A stretch of 64,000 nucleotides of DNA from Berberis thunbergii (lineage: Eukaryota; Streptophyta; Magnoliopsida; Ranunculales; Berberidaceae): positions 372,001 to 436,000 of the forward strand of contig QNQO01000511.1 of the NCBI GenBank assembly GCA_003290165.1, written 5' to 3'. Position numbers and translations under genes: made by a program. Positions within the stretch are counted from its first letter, which is position 1. Each line of letters opens with the position of its first letter. The notes under the pieces were generated by a model, which saw only the letters and a list, made by a program, of their open reading frames with translations, did not search any database and was not told the origin of the DNA. Below, piece by piece: positions 1-11,620 of this stretch.

Positions 1-132
1 GTTGGATTGAGGCTCTCATTACTTTTTCTTTAATCATGTTTAATTGTCAGATACTGCACACATATTTATCTGATTGAGTAGTTGCTTTTCTCATATCAAT
101 AATCTTAAATATTTGTTGTATGTATTCTCCAG

Positions 133-2251
133 CTAAATGCCGACAAAAGCCCCTTCCAGAGGACGTATGCTACTCAGGTACCTTATGTTTTCTCCACCTC
201 CATATTATATGCATCTTAATATGTTATGTACAAGGTTGTGCTCACACTCATCTATACAAAATCATTGACTTTTAGTATGTGTTTCCAGTAATACATGCTT
301 CTAGTAAGGTGGAGTGTCAGGTATTATTTGAGGGGAAGGGGTTCCTTTAGGAAAAATGAAAAGAAAAAAGAAAAGAAAGAAAGAATTTCATTTCTTTCAT
401 GATGGCTGGAAGCCTGTGAGAAAATCCCTGTTTGAAAATTTAAATGTTGGATATGAAAATGAAGTTTTCTGGGGTGAATCCAGGTGGTATTTTTGTGCTT
501 TTGTTACTAAGAATGGTAATTCGATGATGCACTTTTTATGCACACTAAATATTTTGGAATACTTGCCTGTTGCTTTAAGTGATGTGTGGTTATTCAATCA
601 AAGGAAAAAAAAGAAGTGATTTACTTATGCTAGGAACTCACTCTAATTAATCAGAAATTGAGTTATGATAGAAGTAAGGGTGTTTGTTTTCACCACTTAA
701 TAAGTGGCCTAGCACTTTTAGTGTTGGGCTACCTTAAACTGTGTTTGTTTACTAGCACACTTATAGTCTTTAACAACTATAAGTGTCTTGATTTCTAGAA
801 GCACCCGGGGTTATGGTTACTGCCACTTATAAGTCTCAACCACTTGTAAGTGGCAAGAGGATGCAAGCAAACACACCCCAAGACTGCTGGCGTATCAAGA
901 TCCATAGGCTCGTCTAACAACTTTTTTTTTTTTTTTTTTTAAAATCTGTGCTTGCAGATGAAAAGATGTGGAGAGATGGCACGAAAACTACGTTTTTTAC
1001 AGGAACAAATGGTGAAAGCCGGTGTGTCGCCTTTTGCAAGGCCAATTACACGAGTTGATGTTGATCTTGACAGCTTAGAGGTACATCTATGTCAACAACT
1101 ATGCTAGCAATGGTAGTTCTAAGGGTCTTATCTTGACATTTTCATTTTTGATGTGAAGATAAAACTTGGAGAGCTGGAAGCTGAGCTGGTAGAAATTAAT
1201 GCGAACAATGAAAAGTTGCAGCGCACTTATAATGAGCTTCTTGAATATAAACTTGTTCTGCAGAAGGTATAATTTCTATTTGTGATATAACTACGATTTA
1301 TTAGTGCCGCTACTGATCCATAATGTGATGGAAATATAAATTTTATATTGTCTGTTAGTAATGTACTGTGGTCCATACTTATTTGATTGATTGTTGATAT
1401 TATTTTCTTGAGAAAAGGATCAACATGTAGTTCAAGGGACCGGACTTTAAATATACAAAGGATCTGCAAGGAGAGATTAGAGATTAAACAATAAAGTCAT
1501 CCAATTTACGAGAAGATTTTCAACTTCCACCCCTTTCAAACTTGGCTTCAAGGAAGCCTGATTCAGATCATACGTAACCACGTCTACAAAAAATCTTCTG
1601 ACATTATTAGATTGCTTTTGGTAAATGGTTTTCTGGACATGCTTAATCTAATGAGGTCTTTTAGTTATTCACTTGTGCTAGTTTCAATTCAACTAGTACC
1701 CATGTAGAATATATCTATTTTATCTGTTTCATAATAAATATTTCATGATCTTTGGAGCATGTGAGAGTGATCATGCAAAGTGAAATGCTTTTCTTTCACC
1801 TTCATTGCAGGCTGCTGAGTTTTTTCACTCGGCTCATAGTGATGCGACTGCTCAACAAAGAGAAATCGAAGCAAGTCAAAGTGGTGAAGTATCCATCAAC
1901 ACTCCATTATTATTGGAGCAGGTATGGGTTTTTCCATGCTTTCGTTTCTTTTTTGTTTACTAAAATTATATTTTGCATTTGAATAAAAAGTTTCAAATGA
2001 TTGTAATTTAGGAAATGTTGACGGATCCCTCAAAGCAAGTTAAGTTGGGGTATGTCAGTGGTCTTGTACCCAGAAATAAGTCAATGGCATTTGAGAGGAT
2101 CATATTTCGTGCAACTCGGGGTAATGTGTTTCTCAAACAGGCCGTCGTCGCAGATCCTGTCACAGATCCAGTGTCGGGAGAGAAGGTCAGTGTCTTTCTT
2201 TTCTTTTCCCCATTCACAAGTTACCTTTTTTTAATTATTATTATTATTAAT

Positions 2252-2294
<43 letters not shown>

Positions 2295-5200
2295 TTTTTT
2301 TATTTTTTTATTTTTTTCAAAACAGGTAGGAGATATATATTAAAAACCAAAAAGAGCAAAAAATTACACCAGCGGTCAACTAGCTGAAAAAAAGAGGATG
2401 CCAAGCACCTCAATTACAAATAGAAAATGCTAACCCAGTTAAAAATGCAAACATGGAATGGTTGATCAGCTAGCGCTCCCCTTGTAACCCCCCAATTCCA
2501 AAATAAGGATTCGATAGCCCTAGTCGAATGAGGAATGTCTCTAGATGTCCCTTTAAAGATACTCCCATTCAGAAGATATTCAAGTTAGTGTTATTGAATT
2601 TCATGTTTTCGACGTTGTTCTATTAGTAATAAGAAACACAACAAGCTTTCTGATTTGATGTTTGGCAGATCAGTTGAAAATTTTGATATGAATAGGAATT
2701 ATTCCAAATTTCATGGAGTGGTTCTAATCATCTTCAAGTTGTTTTCTTGTTTTTTGGGGTCTTTCTCTAGTCTCTCATTGGGCAGTTGTTAACGCGATCA
2801 TGGGATGTTACAATCTAAACCGACTATGATAGGTTATACTCATTATAGTTGATAGTATTTTGTGGTATTAATGGTCCCAACAGCCACTATTATTAGTGAG
2901 TAGTTTTACAGTTCTTTTTGTTTGTCTGGCTTGATTTCGGAGAATCCTAGTCACTGTCGATGACCCCTGCCTTGTTCAATGTGGACAGAGTTATGTAAAA
3001 GGGTCAATTGTTCAATGTGGTCAAAGATATGCCAATGGTAGCCAACTTAGTTGGTCATGGTGATTTGTCCCCCAATCCCTGGCATTATTTGGGATGGGCA
3101 GGGATGGGCAGGGATGGGTTATGGGAGTAAATATGTAACCTATCAATAAAAATGGTCAAAGATATTTAGATTGTTTAGCTCCTATGAAACAAGGATATTT
3201 GATTTTCAAAAGAAATACCATGTCTGGTAAGTATTGGATACTCCAACACCTAGACACACATTAGACACTCCATATTTAAATCATCACTATTCTATACTAT
3301 TTTTAAAAGGTCCAATTCTGTATAAATGTTGTAAATATTCATGGGGGAATTTAGTAATACATATGTTGCAATATTGATCTACAAGTTAAAAATGTGTTTA
3401 GTATAATACATTTATAGTTGATAAACAAATAATCGGTAATGTTCAGGCACATGTCCCTGTATCAGGTTTCTTTAGTCGACGTGACCGACACCTTGTATCC
3501 GGGTGTTGGTCAACTCAGTGTCGTTTGCATAGCTAAGTTTTAATGTGCTTTTGTTCTTGTTTTCCTCTCCTCATCCTTTATGTTAGCTGTTCCATGTTCC
3601 TTGATTTCTAGGATGAGTAGTTAGTAGTTGTATTGTTCCCTTCCATTAGAGTGTATATTTTGGAGATTTCATATCCTAGTTGTTAACGTGAAGATACTAT
3701 TTCCTCTTCTACATAATTTTACTTTTGCACTATTGACTAGCAACTTACAGGTTGAGAAAAATGTATTCGTTGTTTTCTATTCTGGAGAAAGAGCAAAGAA
3801 CAAAATTTCAAAGATATGTGACGCTTTTGGAGCAAACCGTTATCCATTTACAGATGAGATTAGCAAACAAGCACAGATGATAGCAGAGGTATATTATTCC
3901 AATCTTTACATATGTATGTGTTTGGCTTTACGACTTGTACTTCCTTTCTTAAAGCCCTCGGCTATTACGAATACATTGTTTGTGCTGTTGTCCAGTATTA
4001 TGCTTCAGCATGTGGTTTAACATTTTGGCGTTATGCTAGTTAGATTGGTGTGTTACAGCTTTTAGAGGCCAGGCCACTTAAAGTTGTGTTAACATTGTTT
4101 TGTTGTCAATAGAAGAATGTGATACTTTGCTTTCATGAGGACAATTAGCATCAGACATACTGATAGATAACATGTAGGATGCGATCTAAGTTAGTACCCA
4201 TTTCAAATGCAGGTATCCGGAAGACTTTCGGAGCTGAAAACTACCATAGATGTTGGACTGAATCACCGCTTCAGTTTGTTGAAGACAATCGGCAATCAGT
4301 TTGAGCAATGGAACCTTTTGGTAAGTTAATAATATTCAAGCTAGACACTATATATTTTATTTGGCATATTTTTTTTTTCTCCCCATTTTGTTTGATGCTT
4401 TTGTTATTAGAATTGCATTTAAACTTTTGTATTTATTATGCGATCTCATGCTCAGTCGTTATTTTTATGTCAATGAAATTGTTAAGGTGAGAAAGGAGAA
4501 AGCTGTTTATCACACTCTAAACATGCTTAGCATTGATGTAACGAGAAAGTGTCTTGTGGCCGAGGGGTGGAGCCCTGTTTTTGCAACAAAACAGGTATTT
4601 AGGCTCAACTTGCTTTACTTTGATGCTCTGATTGAGAAGTTCATTCTTGCAGAAATTTGCCAAATCCTTAATCCTTATAAACTGGTCACAGTCACACTGG
4701 TATTCTATTTGAGTATTTCATATTTACTATGGATCCTTTTAGTTCATCTACTCACTCGATCTTTTTTCTATCCCTCCCATATGACATAGAAAATCTTTTT
4801 GTCGTTATCGAATCGTTGCAATTGATGTTCGATCTCAAAGAGAAGGAAGGGATCTTCGGAAAGTGGTTTTTTACGATCCGATAAAGAGTCAAAACTTATT
4901 TAAATGTTTCCGCTCCCTGATTTTTGCAGATTCAGGATGCATTGCAGCGGGCTGCTTATGACAGCAACTCACAAGTCGGAGCCATACTTCAGGTTTTGCA
5001 TACAAAGGAGTCTCCGCCTACATATTTTAGAACAAACAAATTTACTTCTGCTTTTCAAGATATTGTCGATGCATACGGGTGAGTTTGGCTTGGAATAATT
5101 TCTAATTCATATCCTTTAAGATTGAATTTATAATAATCAAGCATGGTATGTGAAATGTAAGGCTCACTCTAATTTGAAGTGTAGAGCATGACGTGAAATC

Positions 5201-8200
5201 ATCTAATCTCTTGGCTTGTAACATTATGCTTGGTCTATATTTTATTTATTATTAATAATTTATTTATTTATTTGAAAAGGTTCAAAATTATTAAGAAGAG
5301 AAAGGGAGAGATACACCTGAGGGAGACAAATTCTCAAAAACCTTCGTTTCTCTCAGAGACTTGGGAGAGAACTTGAGAGCGACTGAAGTTCCATAGTTCC
5401 CTGCAACGAGATCAGCCCATACCTCTCTCCCGAACAAACAAAAAGGAATCTCACAGAAATTATCCAAACTCTTGCAATGATGGTGTTGACAACCCCTGTT
5501 GTATGTAGTCACACTTTCTCATGGCCCACCCTGTTCCTTAATCTATCTACCGACATCATCAGCACATTCCAAATCCCATTCACCATTGGAGAAACTCTAC
5601 TTGCTCATGGAAGTGGTCACATTTTGAGGAGAATACCTCAAAGTTTCAAGCCATTTTGAAACTCTTTTTTAACTATATAAATTTGGGATATAAGGTACTA
5701 AGGTGGGGAGGTATTTTAGATTCTCCTTTAATATATAGGTATATGGATGTCTCTTCGTCCCCTCACCCTTCCTTGGCATACCATGTAGCTGTACAAAACG
5801 TTTGCTTACTCTAATCTCAACTTCACTGGCAGTCTGACACTTTAATAAGATGTTCAAAGAAGAGCATATTATCGGACTGCCAAATGGCTTTTAACTTGGC
5901 AGTATATTACAAGTCACCCGTTCTTGTTAGAGGTACAACAAATGACATGTTTGGAGAGCTTTTCTCACATTTTGGTAGCCATTATATGTTATTATTATTA
6001 TCATTTTATCACTGCTCTCACGTCCCAAGATGTGGCAAACATCTGAATGTTTATCCTACTCTCACATTTACTCTTTGTGTGGTTTATATGTTTCATCTAA
6101 CTAGACATTTATCCCACCCTCACATCTAAACATCACCACTCTTAGATAACCTCTTTGCGTGCTTTGTTTTCATTTCCCATGAAGGACTCCCACTTCCATT
6201 GTTCTAACATGACTTCTTCTAATTGCAGGGTGGCTAAATATGAAGAAGCAAACCCTGGTGTATTCACCATTGTTACATTTCCCTTTCTCTTTGCAGTCAT
6301 GTTTGGTGATTGGGGTCATGGTATATGCTTGCTAGTGGCATCATTGATCTTCATATTCATGGAAAAGAAACTTTCCAGCCAGGTGATCTTAATGTCTTTG
6401 TGATTTGACTATTATACTCCATATGGTTAGGATTTAGACTGTGATAAGTTGTTACGTGTCATTTGATGGAAATTTTTGTTGTTGTCATCAGATGGTTATT
6501 AAACTTCCTACATTCTACTTACTTCTATTGATAACTGGATTTTGGTCTTGCACATTACCTTCCCTGTGAAACTCACCCCCTTCAAAGGAACTCGTCAGTC
6601 TCATTGAACTCTTACGTTCGCATATCTTCCTCATGCCTTAATATGCATTTGACAGTCAGTCAACCTCTACATGCCAGATTCCACATTGCTCGATATACTG
6701 ATTATACTACAGACACGTTTCTTCATTTCACACACTTTCAGCTTTCCGTGTGCCATTGAGGCTTGGAACTTCTTGATGGACATTCTTAAGAAATTGAATC
6801 ATATTTTGAATGTTAGGACTCTTCTTTAGCACTTTGTGCAGAACGACTCTAGCTTGCTCACTCCGAAATAATAGTTGTGCGTAATGTTTCCACTAAAATG
6901 CTTGAATTCTGGTAATATTTTATTGGTTCTGGCGTTCTGCTCCTGCTGCAAGCAATACATGTGACTGAACGAAAGTTACTCCTGCAGTGCAAGTAGTCTT
7001 AGATTTTAATTTATTCCGACCATTTTAGCTGCATTGATCTGAAATTTATATATTTTACAAACTAGATTTGTACTTGCTGACTTGAGTACATTTATGGTTG
7101 CAGAAGCTTGGAGACATAACAGAAATGACTTTTGGAGGTCGTTATGTTATTTTGATGATGTCAGTGTTCTCAATATTCACAGGGCTGGTCTATAATGAAT
7201 TCTTTTCAGTCCCATTTCCGATCTTCGGTAAATCTGCCTATGCATGCCGTGATCTTTCCTGCAGGTGATGAACATGTTTTACGATGCCTTTTTCCCTGTT
7301 ACACATGCTTAGCTTGTTTATGGTATAACTTATTTGTGTATTTATATTTTGTGTGCAGTGATGCTACTACAGCAGGTTTAATTAAGGTGGGTCCCACTTA
7401 TCCATTCGGAGTAGATCCTGTGTGGCACGGTAGCCGTAGCGAGTTGCCATTCCTCAACTCGTTGAAGATGAAGATGTCAATTCTTATTGGTGTTGCTCAA
7501 ATGAATCTTGGAATTGTGTTGAGCTATTTCAATGCACTGTACTTTCGCAATAGCGTGAATGTCTGGTAAGTCTCGATTCTTTGTTAGAACCAGCAGTCAT
7601 CATTAGACTATTTGTATAACTTTCGCAATAGCGTGCACATTTTAAGAGTGAAAAGTATGATGAGTTGATTTATGATGTTATAAAACAACAGTCATCATTA
7701 GACTATTTGCATAAAGTTGCATGCCTAACAATAAAACCATGGTTTGATTTCAATGACATGATGTTTGCATACAGTTGCTGTTAATGTAATATCAGTGTTG
7801 ATTCTTATTGTTTGTGGTTTTTGTTCGATGTGTTTTGTTTCAGGTTCCAATTTATTCCCCAGTTGATATTTTTGAACAGCTTGTTTGGTTATCTTTCTCT
7901 CCTCATCATTGTGAAATGGTGCACTGGATCAAAAGCTGATTTATATCATGTCATGATATATATGTTTTTGAGTCCAACTGATGATCTGGGTGAGAACCAG
8001 CTTTTCCCTGGCCAGCAAACCCTTCAGGTTTACTCTCTTTTCATTTGAAGTTATATTATATTATCTTTTGTCACTGCACCACGTGAAGAGTCTGCTAATT
8101 TATTTCTTCTGTTTGATAACCAGCTTGTATTGCTACTACTGGCTTTAGTTGCTGTACCATGGATGCTTCTTCCAAAGCCCTTTATCTTGAAGAAACAACA

Positions 8201-9030
8201 TGAACAGGTATCATCATCCTTTGCTTTTTATAATTAATTTGATGAACCTCATTTTTCTTTCTTTTTTTCACCTCCCCTGCGTCTGCCAAATGTCTTTTTT
8301 TTCTTTCTTCTTCAGAGGCACCAAAATCAATCTTACCAACCACTTTCGAGCACTGAGGATTCTCTCGAAGTTGAGCATCATGACCCTCATGGTCACGAAG
8401 AATTTGAATTTAGTGAAGTTTTTGTACATCAACTCATACATACTATTGAGTTTGTTCTTGGCGCTGTCTCAAATACCGCATCGTATCTTCGATTGTGGGC
8501 TCTGAGGTATGTATTGAAAGACTTTAGACTACTGATGAACTTAGAATGATAGAATTTGTGCGTAGTTACATACTTGCATTTGTGCGTTATTAACATGTAT
8601 TCATGCTAATGGCATATGGAGGGGTCAGATTGACAATAGCTAGGAATCTAATAAATGTTACTTGTTTTGCTTCAGTCTTGCCCATTCTGAGCTGTCAACC
8701 GTGTTCTACGAGAAGGTTCTAATACTTTCTTTAGGGTAAGTACTTCCTCATTTTCATGTTTAGGTTTGTTTTCCTGATTGCAGATATTGGAAGAATAGGA
8801 ATGATGGTAACTCTTTTGTCCACAGGTACAACAACATCATAATAACCTTCATTGGATTCATTGTGTTCATTTGTGCAACTGTTGGTGTTTTGCTGGTAAT
8901 GGAAACATTGAGTGCATTCCTACACGCCCTGCGTCTTCATTGGGTCGAGTTCCAGAACAAGTTTTATGAGGGCGATGGTTACAAATTCCTCCCATATTCA
9001 TTTGCATTGCTCAATGAGGAGGATGACTGA
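133..9030 (+). CDS. VHA-a: V-type proton ATPase subunit a (100-kDa, Vo sector), 5'-partial
   Basis: Membrane subunit a of the vacuolar H+-ATPase: it couples the V1 stator to proton flow through Vo. Exons in phase: 133-177, 958-1080, 1159-1266, 1811-1921, 2012-2185, 3751-3888, 4213-4320, 4487-4594, 4930-5078, 6229-6382, 7104-7264, 7359-7565, 7844-8027, 8124-8207, 8316-8506, 8676-8735, 8826-9030 (stop TGA 9028-9030). They give 769 residues. The first visible exon ([15 protein letters not shown]) starts in phase 0, so one upstream exon of roughly 45-50 residues lies outside the window. The cytosolic N-half ([13 protein letters not shown] onward) is followed by hydrophobic helices. The stretch [18 protein letters not shown] carries the arginine that is essential for proton transport in yeast Vph1p. 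The C terminus NEEDD is typical of plant subunits. Sequence style resembles the tonoplast isoforms, but isoform assignment is inference. All splice sites look canonical and no break was found. Confidence 0.96.
2243..2420. repeat. (TTTA)n microsatellite heading a retroposon-like remnant in a VHA-a intron
   Basis: The 1.56-kb intron between 2185 and 3751 holds a TTTA tract (about 2250-2300). A T-rich stretch and an unrecognised sequence follow, beginning CAAAACAGGTAGGAGATA. This arrangement looks like the reverse-strand tail of a retroposon. No target duplication was identified. The rest of the intron has no recognised gene, only a three-fold 10-bp repeat (CAGGGATGGG type) near 3094-3120. Confidence 0.4.
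5240..5890 (-). repeat. Second TTTA-headed retroposon-like insertion in a VHA-a intron
   Basis: The 1.15-kb intron between 5078 and 6229 contains ATTTATTTATTTGAAAA at about 5255-5279, then sequence that codes for nothing recognised. The TTTA/GAAAA head is organised like the one near 2250-2330, so both may be reverse-oriented tails of one non-LTR family. The 3' boundary is uncertain. Confidence 0.3.
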
Positions 9031-9223
9031 TGAGAATACCCCGAGTCTAATTAAAATTTTAGAAAAATGGAGTGAAGGGGAATATGTAATTTTATGGATC
9101 TATTTATTCTTTCATTTGAATTAGAAAAAGGCAATCGGACGATATGCACAGATATTGGGAGGATTGGCCTGTGCTCTTCCCATTTCTAGTTCGTATGTGT
9201 TTGTAAGTTATTGTTGCGGGGTT

Positions 9224-9229
9224 AATAAA
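9224..9229 (+). promoter_or_regulatory. Poly(A) signal of the V-ATPase subunit a gene
   Basis: AATAAA lies about 195 bp after the stop codon, in a T/G-rich 3' region. This is a plausible near-upstream polyadenylation element; plant signals are degenerate. Confidence 0.45.
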
Positions 9230-9239
9230 GCATTGGTGT

Positions 9240-10700
9240 AGAAATGTTGTTGGAAACGGTTGAATGGGTATCTGAACGCATTCACAAACTTCGACACGTC
9301 ATAAGCTTTTAGGCATTCTATTGTTGTATGTGTCTAAATGTAACATTTCACTGTTTTTAGGTTTTTTCAGGCTGAGTTTTCATCATCTTCAAAACCAGTC
9401 TTAAGCAGATCCCTTCAAAGATGGAATAAGATATATGTTTGTTAATCACTTGATGAACTACATATCTTAACTTTTAAGATCTAGCAAGTCTGGTAAACCT
9501 TTTTTGTGGAAATGAGATGTTGCCACATCTAATGTAGATGTCAATGAGTAGAATTCTATGCTTAAAAAGTTTGTCAAAAGCTAATAGAACATCCTAGTAT
9601 TTGAAAATCATTTGTTAGATTTATCTAAAGGTATGTTTGGTTTGGTATTTTCTTTGGGAAATGGAATTGATTTTCGTACTTACGTAGGTTTTTGTTGTTT
9701 GGTTGTTTATTAACTGACAGGAAATTTGATTTTTTATACTACTATATTTTCACTACTAATGGGAATCTAAGTCTAATGATGATGCTTTAGAATTAAATTC
9801 ATGAAAACGGTTTCAATTTTTATCTATTTTTTCATGCAACCAAATGGACCCTTGAAAGGAAATATTAAAAAGAAATAAAAATATTACATGAAAGTCGAAA
9901 GGTTTAAAACAGTTCATTTTGGGTCCTTTGACGAATGCTGTGAGTCAATTTTGAAAAGTAAAATCCTGAAGCGTTCAAAAAATAAAGAGTAATAAATGTG
10001 TGATCCTGAAAGTAGTTGATATCTTCTTGAAAAGTTATCCCATTATGTCTCTATATCAGTTTCAAGCACAATATCCATGAAATACATAACAAACTCAATT
10101 CAAGACACTGATTTCATGATGAAGCCATTATTGTTAAGGCACAGTATATATTTTCAAGTAGAATAATCAAGAACTACAAGATAAGTGGCACAAAAAAAAA
10201 AAGAATTGGTCGAGAGAAGATTCTCCACAATTATAAAGAAACCAGTCTTGATCTTGTTCAGCAAAGTTGACTAGAAGGTAAGACAGTGTCATTTTACAGA
10301 CACAATGTGGAAAGTATTTGAGAATGAAAAGCTGGGTGGAGAAAATAGAAGGTAATCAAATTTAAATTGCAGGAATAAATGTAAGGAAAATAAGAAGACA
10401 ATGTCAACCATTGAAAAAAATTTCCTTAAAAACAAGAAGACAATGTCAACTTTGAGTTAGGATAACTGATTCTCAATGAATATTCATTAATATTTATCAA
10501 ATGTAGTTAATTAGATTATGTTAACCCAGCAGACCTACTGGGTAATGGCTAGTGGCTGGCTGTGAGAGAGACGGAAATTAAGAGGAAAAAAGAAGAAGAA
10601 GAGGTTTTTAGGGAGACAGTGCCCTTGTAAAAAAAGAGAAATAATAGGTAAACATATGAAGGTACTCCAAAACAAAAACAAAAGGATGAACAAGACTGAA
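9240..10700. other. Intergenic DNA, no gene recognised
   Basis: AT-rich sequence between the V-ATPase gene end and the TFIIIC-5 pseudogene. The missing C-terminal exons of the TFIIIC-5 relic would be expected here on the minus strand. I could not recognise them. Confidence 0.5.
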
Positions 10701-10726
10701 AACCTTACCAAACAAGTTGTCTGCTC

Positions 10727-10866
10727 GGCCAATGGCATGACAGCTCAACGGTTAAAGTTTGGCAGATGGTACCACTAAGTCATGGGTTCAAACTCAGCTT
10801 GCGGCATCTTTATGAGTTCTGAGATCCTATAAAAAAAACCCTGCTTGCTTTTCAAAAAAAAAAAAA
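10727..10866 (+). mobile_element. tRNA-derived SINE (copy 1) with target-site duplication
   Basis: About 140 bp. It has an A-box-like GACAGCTCAACGGTTA near the 5' end, a B-box-like GGGTTCAAACTC, and a 3' tail CCCTGCTTGCTTTTC followed by poly(A). It is flanked by the 13-bp direct repeat AAGTTGTCTGCTC (10714-10726 and 10867-10879). A close copy sits at 56154-56283. It is inserted at the end of fragment E of the TFIIIC-5 relic, where reading through gives a new stop after EFEPMT. Confidence 0.85.
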
Positions 10867-11009
10867 AAGTTGTCTGCTCCAGAGGCTTGCTAATTTCTTG
10901 TTGGATGTAATCATCAACAAGATCAAAAAGCTGGAGGGAAATTTGCGACTTACATGGGAAAACTTGAAATGCACAAATATCCTTCCACATAGGCCTCACA
11001 CTGTTCAAA

Positions 11010-11620
11010 TTATAAGAAAGGACAAAATGTAATTGGTTGCAGACATCAACACATTAGTCTAAGCAAATGTACTCCCTTAACTATACACCTAAAACTTGAA
11101 AGTAGTATAGTATAGCCATGGTTGAGCAGATACATTCAAGAGTATAGTATAGCCATGGTTGAAGGTAATGATCATTAAAGCTTCTATGAAGAATAAGAGG
11201 GAAAAACCACTATAGGCTCAGACAGAAATTGGCCGGAGAAAATAAAAGATGGATGGATTGAAGGGTGGAGATGGAAATAAATACGTGGCTCAGATGAATG
11301 GCAACACTACACTAATTTAAACACTAAATCCCTGTCCTCACACAATCAAGCATAAATAAACATATTTTTCGTGCTAGAAGGATGGAGAAAAACCTAAAAG
11401 CTTAAAAATGATCATTGTAATGGAAATGCTTCTTAGTGTGTTTGATTCTAAGGAAAATTTGCCAAAAGTGAGAAGGAAGAGGAAAAGAGCATGAATTTTA
11501 TGATTGTATGAGCTAAGAATTCTTTTGCCAAAAATAGAGTCATTCCCCCACCACAGAAGGGGAACAAAGCAATATGTAAACCCCTAATTCAAAATGCATA
11601 TCATATATTTTAGAAGGTAA
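11010..11620. other. Intron-like spacer in the TFIIIC-5 relic
   Basis: AT-rich sequence between fragments E and D. The short piece AGTATAGTATAGCCATGGTTGA is partly duplicated near 11100 and 11145. No coding exon is recognised. Confidence 0.4.

Noticed and set aside
356..619. 87-codon open frame in the V-ATPase gene
   Set aside because: Lies inside an intron, Lys-rich low-complexity start, no family similarity.
3094..3120. Minisatellite
   Set aside because: Only three 10-bp copies; noted in the intron entry instead.
10727..10866. tRNA gene candidate from A/B boxes (also 32124, 41640, 56154)
   Set aside because: No cloverleaf with acceptor stem and anticodon arm; poly(A) tails and target duplications mark them as SINEs.
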